Origin: Flammeovirgaceae bacterium UBA4465
GTDB lineage: Bacteria; Bacteroidota; Bacteroidia; Cytophagales; Cyclobacteriaceae
NCBI GenBank assembly: GCA_905182375.1
Contig: CAJJBF010000004.1
Span: forward strand, 62,001-126,000
Direction: 5' to 3'
Length of the DNA stretch: 64,000 nt
Shown piece by piece: positions 27,009 through 36,300 of the stretch; within the stretch, counting starts at the first letter, position 1, and each line of letters starts with the position of its first letter. Below the pieces are notes generated by a model. That model was given only the letters and a program-made list of their open reading frames with translations, had not been told where the DNA came from and ran no database searches. A program made the position numbers and the translations under genes.

Positions 27009-27826
27009 GGATTATTATTTTGTGCGTACTGGGTTATTTTATTCCAATCATCGAAATATAGATCATTGACTTTTTTGAGATAATCAGGTGCTATGAGGGG
27101 TCCTTTGGGAACCCAAGACTTAGGAAATATTATGGCCATATACATGACCATATGAAAAAATGCCCACCAGGGTCTAAATAGCAACCAATTCATTAATCTA
27201 TTGCTTCTTCCCCTAGGTATGTACCCTACAAAATTTCGACAAAAAAACCTCAGAACTAATAATTGCTTTTCTGAATAAGAAGTGTGAACCTTGCTCAAGG
27301 AAATCTTTTCTTTGGTGTAACTTGTACCCGAAAATTGCGATATTTTATCGAAAAAAACCCAAGGATCTTCCTTTAGTTCATTATGAAATAAAACCAAGGG
27401 CTTTTGTTGGGTGTGTTTTTCAATGACTTTAAGTTTTGAATAAAAATTCAAATGCTTTTTGTCCCACATCCCCTGCCGATGAGTATCTAGCGTAACAAAT
27501 TCTTCAAAGTTATGATGCCAACCATTCTTAACATATCTACGATATTGAGAAGCAATCCAACCCCCATGTTCTCTAAATAAAATAATGATTTTAACATTAG
27601 AAAAATGTGATGTAAACCGTGCGACTTCATCATTAAACTGTCTGTCCATCTCACAAGTGACTAAATACTTTTTTGGACCCATTTTTTTAATGATCTCTAT
27701 ACTGCTTCGGTATTTGTTTTTTGGGATGTAATGAATTCCCTCTAGATTATTGAATAACTTATTTTGCAAATAAGTTGAAGCAACTTTTCCTAGACCAACA
27801 TGAAAATATATCTCTGGCTCATTCAT
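27005..27826 (-). CDS. Sulfotransferase-family protein
   Basis: The 273-residue P-loop-like protein has the 5'-phosphosulfate loop VGLGKVASTYLQ (residues 10-21) and a 3'-phosphate motif ILFREHGGWIASQYRRYV (about 81-98). These bind PAPS as sulfate donor. The acceptor is unknown; carbohydrate or surface-polymer sulfation is typical. There is a hydrophobic stretch near 218-235 (WWAFFHMVMYMAIIF) that may associate with the membrane. No glycan cluster is adjacent. Confidence 0.7.
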   Translation of the reverse strand: MNEPEIYFHVGLGKVASTYLQNKLFNNLEGIHYIPKNKYRSSIEIIKKMGPKKYLVTCEMDRQFNDEVARFTSHFSNVKIIILFREHGGWIASQYRRYVKNGWHHNFEEFVTLDTHRQGMWDKKHLNFYSKLKVIEKHTQQKPLVLFHNELKEDPWVFFDKISQFSGTSYTKEKISLSKVHTSYSEKQLLVLRFFCRNFVGYIPRGRSNRLMNWLLFRPWWAFFHMVMYMAIIFPKSWVPKGPLIAPDYLKKVNDLYFDDWNKITQYAQNNNP

Positions 27827-27985
27827 ACTACAAATTTATTCATTTCATTGAGTAATTTATCTAAACTACCCCATTAACCTTTGGATAAATTTTGATCATA
27901 ATCATACAGAAGTAGAGTGCTTCTTTTTGAATGATTGACCGTGATCTTTTATTTCATTCAATAAGGATGAAAACATTCGATGACT

Positions 27986-27993
27986 TAGTTTTG
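27986..27993 (+). promoter_or_regulatory. -7 promoter element (TAGTTTTG) immediately before pcrA
   Basis: TAGTTTTG fits TAnnTTTG but ends only 4 bases before the pcrA ATG (27998). If used, the transcript would begin at or next to the start codon, i.e. be leaderless. Confidence 0.3.
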
Positions 27994-27997
27994 TACC

Positions 27998-30259
27998 ATG
28001 TCAACTGGAGAATATTCCTACTTAAAAGACCTCAATCCTGCCCAACATGAGGGAGTAATCAATGTGAAAGGTCCCACGATGATTATCGCCGGAGCTGGGT
28101 CTGGGAAAACAAGAGTGCTTACTACTCGAATCGCCTACTTAATGGATCAGCACAATGTCGATCCTTTCAATATTTTATCTCTGACTTTTACCAATAAAGC
28201 ATCTAAAGAGATGCGAGATCGTATTGAAAAACTGATTGGTCCAGAGGCGCGGAATATCTGGATGGGGACCTTTCATGCCGTTTTTGCACGCATATTGCGC
28301 ACGGAAGCTACACATATAGGTTATACAACCAATTTCACCATATACGATACAGAAGATTCTAAATCCCTGATCAAAGCCATTGTCAAAAGTCTTAACCTTG
28401 ATGATAAGTTATACAAAGCCAATGTCGTTTATAATAGAATCTCTGGCGCTAAAAACAGATTAGTAAGTTGGAAAGAGTATAATGAAAATCCCATATATAA
28501 AGATGACGATGAGATCAATGGTCGGCCTGAAATGGGGCGCATTTATCGCATTTATGCCCAACGGTGTTTCAAGGCCGATGCCATGGATTTTGACGATTTA
28601 TTGTTCAACACGAATGTATTATTTCAGGAACATCTCGCCGTACTCAATAAATACCAGCAGCGGTTTCATTATGTGATGATTGATGAGTTTCAAGATACCA
28701 ATATTTCACAATACATGATCGCTAAAAAGTTGGGTGCTGTAAGACAAAATATATGTGTAGTCGGTGACGATGCACAAAGTATCTATGCCTTTCGTGGGGC
28801 TGATATTCAAAACATTTTAAACTTTGAAAGGGACTATCCAGACCTCCAGCTCATCAAGCTCGAACAAAATTACCGTTCTACAAAAAATATTGTCCAAGCC
28901 GCCAACTCATTAATTGACAAAAATACAGCGCAACTGAAAAAGGACGTCTGGACCAAAAACGAATCAGGTGAACTGATTGAGCTCATTAAATCGGCCTCCG
29001 ACAATGAAGAAGGTAAATTAGTTGCGTCCTCCATCTTTGAGACCAAGATGCAACATCATGCATTGAATGCCCATTTTGCCATTTTGTATCGAACCAATAG
29101 CCAATCCAGAGCTATGGAAGAGGCTTTGAGAAGGATGAACATTAAATACCGTGTGATAGGAGGAGTTTCCTTCTACCAACGCAGAGAAATAAAAGATTTA
29201 ATTGCTTACATCCGTTTCATCATCAATCCCAATGATGAAACTGCATTGAGAAGAATCATTAACCTACCCAAACGCGGCATAGGGCCCGGAACAGTAGAGA
29301 AATTATTTGTAGCGGCCGAAGAGCAAGGCGCTGATATTTGGGATATACTCTGCCATGCTCAGGAACTCCTAGGGGGCCGAGCGGCAAACCAAATTGAAGA
29401 ATTTGTAGATTTAATTAAGAATTTTAAAATAGCTATAAAAAATAAAGATGGATATGAGTCGGCCTCCATTATTGCTAAAAATTCAGGTTTACTCAAAGAA
29501 CTCTACGATGATAAAACTGTTGAAGGACTGAATCGATTTGAAAATGTTCAGGAATTACTCAATGCCATCAAAGAATTTGTAGATGACCAAGACCGCGAGG
29601 ATAAATCTCTCGCTTCATTTTTACAAGATGTCGCCCTCCTGACAGACGAAGATCGAAACAAGAATAATGAGGATACGGTAACCTTAATGACCATCCATAT
29701 GGCAAAAGGCTTAGAATTTCCTTATGTCTATATCGTGGGAATAGAAGAAGAACTATTTCCCTCTCAAATGATGTTAAGCAGCCGGGCTGATCTTGAGGAA
29801 GAGCGCCGTCTTTTTTATGTCGCCATCACCCGAGCAGAAAAAAAACTCCACCTGAGTTATGCATTGAACCGGTACCGATATGGAAGATTAAAAAATTGTG
29901 AACCCAGTCGTTTTCTCCAAGAAATTGATCCCAACCTCATTCATGTCGATAGGAAGTTCGTAAGTGAGACCGCTGTTCCCAGTTCAAATCCACAATATGT
30001 GCGTAACTTTATCAAGCAAAATTCAAATACGGCCCCCGGAAAAGCAAAGAAAGTACCCGATCACAAACCCTCTGCTGATTTTAAACCCAGTGATGTGTCC
30101 GATCTTGGCAGTGGCATGAAAGTCGAGCACCCCAAGTTTGGGTTCGGAAAAGTCATCGATGTTGAGATCAACGGGACCAGTAAAAAGGCTAATATTGATT
30201 TTGATGTGCACGGTCAAAAGACATTATTACTATCCTTCGCTAAACTTCGTATTGTCTAA
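27998..30259 (+). CDS. pcrA: ATP-dependent DNA helicase PcrA/UvrD
   Basis: The 753-residue SF1A 3'-5' helicase has motif Ia/Q LNPAQHEGV and Walker A AGAGSGKTRVL (31-41). Walker B is MIDEFQDTN, with GDDAQSIYAFRGA, NYRSTKNI, and VTLMTIHMAKGLEFPYVYIVG, ARAEKKL-like ITRAEKKL further on. The C-terminal tail ends in a Tudor-like fold (GMKVEHPKFGFGKVID), typical of PcrA/UvrD and used for RNA polymerase contact. It unwinds DNA in repair and replication restart. Confidence 0.95.
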   Translation: MSTGEYSYLKDLNPAQHEGVINVKGPTMIIAGAGSGKTRVLTTRIAYLMDQHNVDPFNILSLTFTNKASKEMRDRIEKLIGPEARNIWMGTFHAVFARILRTEATHIGYTTNFTIYDTEDSKSLIKAIVKSLNLDDKLYKANVVYNRISGAKNRLVSWKEYNENPIYKDDDEINGRPEMGRIYRIYAQRCFKADAMDFDDLLFNTNVLFQEHLAVLNKYQQRFHYVMIDEFQDTNISQYMIAKKLGAVRQNICVVGDDAQSIYAFRGADIQNILNFERDYPDLQLIKLEQNYRSTKNIVQAANSLIDKNTAQLKKDVWTKNESGELIELIKSASDNEEGKLVASSIFETKMQHHALNAHFAILYRTNSQSRAMEEALRRMNIKYRVIGGVSFYQRREIKDLIAYIRFIINPNDETALRRIINLPKRGIGPGTVEKLFVAAEEQGADIWDILCHAQELLGGRAANQIEEFVDLIKNFKIAIKNKDGYESASIIAKNSGLLKELYDDKTVEGLNRFENVQELLNAIKEFVDDQDREDKSLASFLQDVALLTDEDRNKNNEDTVTLMTIHMAKGLEFPYVYIVGIEEELFPSQMMLSSRADLEEERRLFYVAITRAEKKLHLSYALNRYRYGRLKNCEPSRFLQEIDPNLIHVDRKFVSETAVPSSNPQYVRNFIKQNSNTAPGKAKKVPDHKPSADFKPSDVSDLGSGMKVEHPKFGFGKVIDVEINGTSKKANIDFDVHGQKTLLLSFAKLRIV

Positions 30260-30388
30260 ATATTAGTGCAGCAAGAAGATAGAAATAAGTGACATAAACC
30301 TTTAAAATTGTGTGTCGGTATGTCACTTGCCGAATGTACCCAATTTGAAAAAAATCGACTTATTGAAGTTAAAGAAAGGCGGACATCT

Positions 30389-32047
30389 ATGTCTAAATTA
30401 AAAAAATCACCAATTATTCTTCCTGAAAAATATTATCACCAATATTTCATAGAACTCCTATTGTTCGTCCAAAAATACTCAGTGCACTTGATGGGCGCTG
30501 CTGAAGAATTATTCATCCATGATTTCCATAAACTTGGAATAGACGCACAATGCCTCTTCATCCGTTTAAGCAATCGCAGAGGGCCTTATTTCAGACTAGA
30601 TAAACTGAAGTATGATGAAATATCATCCCTAGAATCAGCGGCCAAGGAATTAGAAGTATTGGGATTCATATCTAGAGAATTAGATCCTGATGAAAAGATC
30701 TTTAAGACTTTTACAAAAGTAGAACTGAAAGTAACCTATGCCCATCTTGATTGGAGCAAACAAACCAAAGAAGAAGCCATTCTTCAATTAAATGAATCCC
30801 AAGATTATGCCCCTATTTTAACTCAATTCCCTTTGATAGAAGTGATGCGTCAAGAAGTACTGGAATTTTTAAAAATGCTCTATTTTGGCCGATACAAAAA
30901 ACCAATGACTGAATTTGTCATCAGGGATATCGGCCATATTAAGCTCGAAAGATTAGATGAAACTCAATTTACCCCTTGGTTTGAAAACCGTCAAGAAGCC
31001 CTAGCCGCTTTCAAATTGTATAAATTAAATAGTTTAGTAAGAGGCGCTCTTTCAGAAATTGAGGCACTAGCCATACATGATGCCCTGAGGGTCATCCCTT
31101 GGGAAAAATATTTAATGAGTCCAAAAACGCACCACATTGGTGATCGATTGTTCCTCTTGATGGGTAAACAATTGGAGCGTGAGACAGCCTATGAATTGGC
31201 CTTAAGCTATTATCAGTTAGCCACTAAACATCCTGCAAGGGAACGTCAAATAAGAATTTTCCATCGACTAGGTGAAGTTGAAAAGGCCAAAAGCCTAGCG
31301 CTCGATGTTATAGAACAGCATTGGAATCCCAGCGAATACCTTTTTGCCAAAGATTTCCTTGATAAAAAAAATATCCGTATCACGCGGAGTACTTCAAAAA
31401 AATTAAGTCAAGCACTCTCCATTGAAGTTTCGTTAAACACTGATCAGAGCGTAGAGTATTCCGCGCTGCAGTATTACGAAAAATTAGGCTTTCAAGGTAT
31501 TCATGGTGAAAATTACTTGTGGAAAAGTCTGTTCGGCCTGCTTTTATGGAATCAGCTTTTTGATCAAACCCATGGGGATTATCACAACCCCATTCAAAGG
31601 AGTGCATCAGATCTTTACACCAAATCTTTTTATGAGAAAAGAAAAGGGGAGATTCTGAAAATTTTAAAGTCTTTTCGTAGTAAAAAATTAATGATCACAT
31701 CCCTCGAAGAAAGGTTTGAAGAAAAATATGGTATTGCTAATCCCATGGTCTATTGGAACCCAAAAATCAAATCCCATTTGATTCAATTGGTTTTACAACT
31801 CCCTTTCCTGGCACTTAAAAATATCCTGATCGAAATGTCTAAAAACTTAAAAGATCATGCTACCGGCTTTCCAGATTTATTTATCTGGAAAAAAGACGAA
31901 TATCATTTGTATGAAATTAAGTCTCCCAATGATCACCTATCTTCTCAGCAATTGTTTTGGTTAAATTTTATGCAATCGAACGGCATCCATGCCGAGATCA
32001 TTAGAGTCAATTATAGAACTGAAACTCCTAGAAAAAAGAGCCCATAG
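30389..32047 (+). CDS. FAN1-like VRR-NUC structure-specific nuclease
   Basis: From the ATG at 30389 the protein has 552 residues, close to bacterial FAN1 length (about 560). The C-terminal VRR-NUC domain carries the PD-(D/E)xK core: GFPDLFIWKKD and YEIKSPNDHLSSQQ, followed by WLNFMQSNGIHAEIIRV. The N-terminal part is helical (SAP-like/TPR region). FAN1 incises flap structures and repairs interstrand cross-links. Upstream in-frame starts (TTG 30308, ATG 30320) exist, but similarity begins about MSKLKKSPI. It follows pcrA on the same strand, suggesting a repair pair. Confidence 0.85.
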   Translation: MSKLKKSPIILPEKYYHQYFIELLLFVQKYSVHLMGAAEELFIHDFHKLGIDAQCLFIRLSNRRGPYFRLDKLKYDEISSLESAAKELEVLGFISRELDPDEKIFKTFTKVELKVTYAHLDWSKQTKEEAILQLNESQDYAPILTQFPLIEVMRQEVLEFLKMLYFGRYKKPMTEFVIRDIGHIKLERLDETQFTPWFENRQEALAAFKLYKLNSLVRGALSEIEALAIHDALRVIPWEKYLMSPKTHHIGDRLFLLMGKQLERETAYELALSYYQLATKHPARERQIRIFHRLGEVEKAKSLALDVIEQHWNPSEYLFAKDFLDKKNIRITRSTSKKLSQALSIEVSLNTDQSVEYSALQYYEKLGFQGIHGENYLWKSLFGLLLWNQLFDQTHGDYHNPIQRSASDLYTKSFYEKRKGEILKILKSFRSKKLMITSLEERFEEKYGIANPMVYWNPKIKSHLIQLVLQLPFLALKNILIEMSKNLKDHATGFPDLFIWKKDEYHLYEIKSPNDHLSSQQLFWLNFMQSNGIHAEIIRVNYRTETPRKKSP

Positions 32048-32213
32048 CAATTGATGACTGTTATTTGAAGCAAGTAAAAATAGGTCCAGCCAGCTAAATA
32101 TGATCTTAAAATTACAAATAGCCTCAATCAGCCTTTAAAAATACGGGTATTGACCCATTTAGGCCATTCTTCTAAAGATTTTTGTTAATTTGTGTGCTGA
32201 TCAAATTTAATTT

Positions 32214-33659
32214 ATGCCTCAATCTAAAGATCCGACCATCGTCCAAGCTTTTATACCCATAGTATTTTTAGTCATTTTTATCTCGATAAATGTCTTCATA
32301 TTTGGTGACAGCGCTTTAGACGGATCTAACCAGATTATATTGATACTCTCTGCAGCAGTTGCCGCCATCGTAGCTGGTCAGAATGGTTTTAAATGGCTTG
32401 ATTTACGTGCTGGAATTGTTAAAAGTATCAGCTCAGCCATGAGCTCAATGCTCATATTGCTGATGATCGGTGCACTCACAGGGACCTGGTTACTGAGTGG
32501 TGTCGTACCAGCGATGATCTATTATGGCCTTCAAATATTGAACCCAAATATTTTCCTTTTTGCCGCGTGCATCGTGTGCATCATCGTTTCTATGGCAACA
32601 GGTAGCAGCTGGACCACTGCGGCCACGGTCGGTATTGCTTTGATTGGTATAGGTAAAGCGATGGGCATTCAAGAAGGAATGATCGCTGGAGCCGTTTTAT
32701 CAGGCGCTTATTTTGGTGACAAGATGTCTCCATTATCAGACACGACCAACTTAGCACCTGCCATGGCCGGAACAGATCTTTTCACCCACATCAAGTACAT
32801 GGTTTATACCACAGTTCCTTCAATCACCATTACCCTTGTTATTTTCCTGACCATTGGATTGAGGTTTGATGGTCAACTTGAAACTGCGCAAACCAATTTA
32901 ATTCTTAGTGCCATTACTGAGAAATTCGAAATCAGTGGATGGCTCTTTTTAGTTCCGATAACGGTTATTTTTTTAATTGTTAAAAAAGTAAATGCCCTCC
33001 CCGCCTTACTTGCCGGTGCATTAATGGGGGGTGTCTTTGCCTTAATTTTTCAACCCAACATGGTAGCAGAAATTGGGGGTGGTACCGATGTGCGTGCCAT
33101 GTATATAGGCATTATGAAAGCGCTTTATGGAAGTATGTCTATTGTGACCAGCAGCGACATAGTCACCGAACTTTTACATTCAAAAGGTATGTCTGGCATG
33201 CTTGGAACCATTTGGCTCATTCTTTCTGCAATGATTTTTGGTGGCGTGATGGAAAAGGCCGGCTTCCTAAAAAAAATTGCAGAAACGGTGTTAACCTTAG
33301 TCAGCTCCGTTGGATCTTTAGTGGCCTCCACCGTCGGAACTTGTGTGTTTTTTAATATCACGGCATCAGATCAATATTTAGCTATCGTAATCCCGGGAAG
33401 AATGTATGCGGATACCTACAAAAAAAAGGGATTAGCTCCAGAGAATTTAAGTCGTACCTTGGAAGATTCAGGAACGGTTACCAGCGTATTGGTTCCTTGG
33501 AATACCTGTGGTGCTTACCATGCCAATGTCTTGGGTGTAGCCACATTGACGTATCTACCCTTTTGTTTTTTCAACATCATCAGTCCCGTAATGAGTATCA
33601 TTTTTGCCTACGCCAATATTAAACTTAGAAAATTAACTTCACCGGATCGTCCACTATGA
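32214..33659 (+). CDS. nhaC: Na+/H+ antiporter NhaC family
   Basis: The 481-residue inner-membrane protein has about 11-12 hydrophobic helices. Hallmarks are MATGSSWTTAATVGIAL, SGAYFGDKMSPLSDTTNLAP and the C-terminal SRTLEDSGTVTSVLVPWNTCGAY. It exchanges Na+ for H+ in pH and sodium homeostasis, though some relatives carry organic anions. The stop overlaps the next start (ATGA). Confidence 0.9.
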   Translation: MPQSKDPTIVQAFIPIVFLVIFISINVFIFGDSALDGSNQIILILSAAVAAIVAGQNGFKWLDLRAGIVKSISSAMSSMLILLMIGALTGTWLLSGVVPAMIYYGLQILNPNIFLFAACIVCIIVSMATGSSWTTAATVGIALIGIGKAMGIQEGMIAGAVLSGAYFGDKMSPLSDTTNLAPAMAGTDLFTHIKYMVYTTVPSITITLVIFLTIGLRFDGQLETAQTNLILSAITEKFEISGWLFLVPITVIFLIVKKVNALPALLAGALMGGVFALIFQPNMVAEIGGGTDVRAMYIGIMKALYGSMSIVTSSDIVTELLHSKGMSGMLGTIWLILSAMIFGGVMEKAGFLKKIAETVLTLVSSVGSLVASTVGTCVFFNITASDQYLAIVIPGRMYADTYKKKGLAPENLSRTLEDSGTVTSVLVPWNTCGAYHANVLGVATLTYLPFCFFNIISPVMSIIFAYANIKLRKLTSPDRPL

Positions 33660-34240
33660 CCTTTCCACTATCGATAACCAAGGAGGAAATCGCACAATTT
33701 CCCCTCATCAAATTCGAAGGTCCCATTCACGTGATCAATGATCACAAAGCAATGTTTCAAGCTATCAAGAAATTAAGTAGTCAAGACATAATCGGCTTTG
33801 ATACAGAGAAAAAACCCACTTTTAAAAAAGGGCAATACCATCCAACGGCATTGATTCAATTGAGTACAGCTACAGAAGTCTTTTTATTTCGAATCAATAA
33901 AATAGGCCTTCATGACGATCTTATTGCTCTTTTTGAATCTGGTAGGATTGCAAAAATTGGAGTAGGTATGCGCGATGATTTTATCGAACTTAAACAAATT
34001 CAACCTTTTACTCAACACAACTGTATCGACTTAAATGATCTGATGCCTACCCTAGGAGTTGAAAAAATTGGTGTCAGAAACCTGGTTGGTATCCTTCTTG
34101 AGAAACGTGTTTCAAAAAATCAGCAAGTTTCAAACTGGGAAAATACAGTATTGACTCAAGGTCAACAGCAATATGCTGCTACAGACGCCTGGGTCTGCTA
34201 TGAAATGTATGTATTATTATTAAAAAAAGGATATATTTAA
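33656..34240 (+). CDS. DEDDy 3'-5' exonuclease domain protein (RNase D-like)
   Basis: The 194-residue single-domain nuclease has exonuclease motif I IIGFDTE (Asp49, Glu51), motif II VGMRDDFIEL (about 104-112) and motif III YAATDAW (Tyr173, Asp177), the full DEDDy set. It lacks the HRDC domains of true RNase D, so target RNA or DNA is unknown. Translationally coupled to nhaC by a 4-base overlap. Confidence 0.85.
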   Translation: MTFPLSITKEEIAQFPLIKFEGPIHVINDHKAMFQAIKKLSSQDIIGFDTEKKPTFKKGQYHPTALIQLSTATEVFLFRINKIGLHDDLIALFESGRIAKIGVGMRDDFIELKQIQPFTQHNCIDLNDLMPTLGVEKIGVRNLVGILLEKRVSKNQQVSNWENTVLTQGQQQYAATDAWVCYEMYVLLLKKGYI

Positions 34241-34245
34241 GCCAG

Positions 34246-34587
34246 ATGCAAAGCTATACTATTGAGAAAATAAAAGTGATCTCCCCTATGGATGGGTTCA
34301 GGGGTCGTATGGTACACACTCGCGACTTAACCATCGCATATTGGGAAATAGATAAAGATTCAGTTTTGCCACTGCACAAACATCTAAATACTCAAACCAC
34401 ACATGTAGTTTCTGGTCAACTAGAATTATGTATTAGTGGCGTAATAAGAGTATTCAATGCTGGAGAACTCGTGGTCATTGATGCCAATGAGTTACACTCC
34501 GGGAAAGCGCTCACCCCATGTTCAGTTATAGATACCTTTACCCCTGCAAGAGAAGACTATATGCAACTCCGCGATTCCCTTATTTAA
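34246..34587 (+). CDS. Small cupin-domain protein
   Basis: The 113-residue single cupin has LPLHKHLNTQTTHVVSGQLEL (metal-binding His motif 1) and the second motif around VVIDANELHSGKAL. Such proteins bind a metal and serve as sensors or enzymes, and the substrate is not evident. It starts 5 bases after the exonuclease stop and its end overlaps the convergent yigZ stop by 8 bases. Confidence 0.8.
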   Translation: MQSYTIEKIKVISPMDGFRGRMVHTRDLTIAYWEIDKDSVLPLHKHLNTQTTHVVSGQLELCISGVIRVFNAGELVVIDANELHSGKALTPCSVIDTFTPAREDYMQLRDSLI

Positions 34588-35176
34588 TTTCGTTGTTTAA
34601 TTGAAATGCATTACGTCGTAAGCGATCCTCAAATGCCATAGCTTCTTCCTTTTTCACCTCTACCAGCATCCAACATTTTTGCAAATACTTCTTTTCTACA
34701 ATCTCTGTATCATAATCTCTAAATAAACTTAATAGTAATTTAGTTTGATTGTAATCGTAAAAAATTTTAAACCGCTCCTTTTTAATATAAGGCACCAATG
34801 CCGCTTGGGTAAGTGCTGCCGCTGCCGCCTGTCGATAAGCATTTGATAATCCCCCTACGCCCAGTTTAGTCCCTCCAAAATACCGTACTACAACGACCAG
34901 TGCATTGGATACTTTGAAAGACTTTATCTGACCTAAAATGGAATCTCCTGCGCTGTGCTTGGGTTCACCATCATCATGCATCCCGAACATGGGTGACTCT
35001 AAACCATATGAAAAAGCGTAACAACAATGATTGGCGTCAAAATGAAGAGTCTTTATTTCATCTATAAGTTCTTTGGTATGACCCGCATGAGTAAGCAGAT
35101 AGGCAAAGCTCAAAAATTTACTCCCCTTCTCTTTATATAATCCTTTGCCTTGATTAGAAATCAATAGATATTTCAT
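34580..35176 (-). CDS. YigZ/IMPACT (UPF0029) family protein
   Basis: The 198-residue protein has the family core: HCCYAFSYGLE, FGMHDDGEPKHSAGDSILGQIKS, and VVVVRYFGGTKLGVGGLSNAYRQAA. The C-terminal ~60 residues form the second ferredoxin-like domain. It is a conserved translation-related regulator of unclear biochemistry. Its ATG overlaps the stop of the TPR gene upstream (ATGA). Confidence 0.88.
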   Translation of the reverse strand: MKYLLISNQGKGLYKEKGSKFLSFAYLLTHAGHTKELIDEIKTLHFDANHCCYAFSYGLESPMFGMHDDGEPKHSAGDSILGQIKSFKVSNALVVVVRYFGGTKLGVGGLSNAYRQAAAAALTQAALVPYIKKERFKIFYDYNQTKLLLSLFRDYDTEIVEKKYLQKCWMLVEVKKEEAMAFEDRLRRNAFQLNNEIK

Positions 35177-36300
35177 GGATTTAAGCCCAAATGAGCTGCC
35201 TTTTCAATATCCTCAGTTTCGGCATACTTCAAACATAAATTATAATAGGATTTGGCTGTATTTACATTGCCAAATTGTTGACTGAGCCGTCCAAGTCCTA
35301 AATAGCCTACACTTTTAAAGTATTCCCCATGATTTAATATTTCATTACCAAATCCCACTCCCATTCTATAATAAATATAGGCCTCTTTTGTCTCTTTCTC
35401 TACAAATTCAAGATAAGTCGCTCTGAAGATGTGACCTATCATTTTATAATATGTTCGATCTGTATTGATCAGCCTATCAACTATCCAAGGCATGATTTGA
35501 TCGTATTGCCGCGTAGCGTAAGCAGCTTCCAAAAATTTGGATAGAAGATAGTAATTGTTTGGATATTTTTTGATCAGACCTTGAAGCAAGATAAATGCTT
35601 TTTCTGGGGTTTGCTCATAACGCAAATAGATATAGGACAAAAAAACAGAGGCCTCGATCTGAGAAATTATAGCTTTCTCGGTGGACATGACCATCTGTTC
35701 TAGTCCCAACTCTTTATCCCCTTTTTTAAAAAAAAAAGCTACCGGAGCAAAAATGGGATGCTTCTCAGGATACATTATTCTAAAATAATTGTAGAGCCCC
35801 GTTGTAAATAAAAACTCTGGATTATCGTCAACCAAGTCAAACCCTTTTTTAATCAAACCGTACATTTTATTGGCTTCATTGATGGCCTCGAAATACTTGT
35901 TGTTTTCAGCATAATGTTCTGCTAGCAATCCCCGGGTAGCCAATTCAAAAAAAACGGCCTCTTCATCATAGGGGTCTAAAGGATTAAGATTTTCGGCTGC
36001 TGCTATCGCTTCTCTGAGTTTTGCTTCGAACCGTACAAATGTTTGTCCTTCTATGATGGGTATATTTTCCCATTGAATTAAAAAAGCCTCCATTGAAGGA
36101 ATCACAGGATGATTAGGTATTAATTTATGTAGCTTCCTTATATAATACAAAGCTGAATCCACATCAATTTGATAGATCTTTTCAGTTCCTTTACTCACTA
36201 ACTTCATGGCTTCAGGATGATCAAACAGGTCATGTTGACTGTTCGCTTGAAAGGTTACATGGAAAAAGAAGGCAATATAAAAAACGTTAATAAGATTCAT
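35173..36300 (-). CDS. Exported tetratricopeptide-repeat protein of unknown role
   Basis: From the ATG at 36300 the protein has about 375 residues, with a signal peptide (MNLINVFYIAFFFHVTFQAN). Then come helical repeats of TPR type (DSALYYIRKLHKLIPNHPVI, EASVFLSYIYLRYEQTPEKA, YFKSVGYLGLGRLSQQFGN). It is probably periplasmic and a scaffold for protein contacts. The frame opens 7 codons earlier, but the signal peptide fits the later ATG. Coupled to yigZ. Confidence 0.75.
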   Translation of the reverse strand: MNLINVFYIAFFFHVTFQANSQHDLFDHPEAMKLVSKGTEKIYQIDVDSALYYIRKLHKLIPNHPVIPSMEAFLIQWENIPIIEGQTFVRFEAKLREAIAAAENLNPLDPYDEEAVFFELATRGLLAEHYAENNKYFEAINEANKMYGLIKKGFDLVDDNPEFLFTTGLYNYFRIMYPEKHPIFAPVAFFFKKGDKELGLEQMVMSTEKAIISQIEASVFLSYIYLRYEQTPEKAFILLQGLIKKYPNNYYLLSKFLEAAYATRQYDQIMPWIVDRLINTDRTYYKMIGHIFRATYLEFVEKETKEAYIYYRMGVGFGNEILNHGEYFKSVGYLGLGRLSQQFGNVNTAKSYYNLCLKYAETEDIEKAAHLGLNP

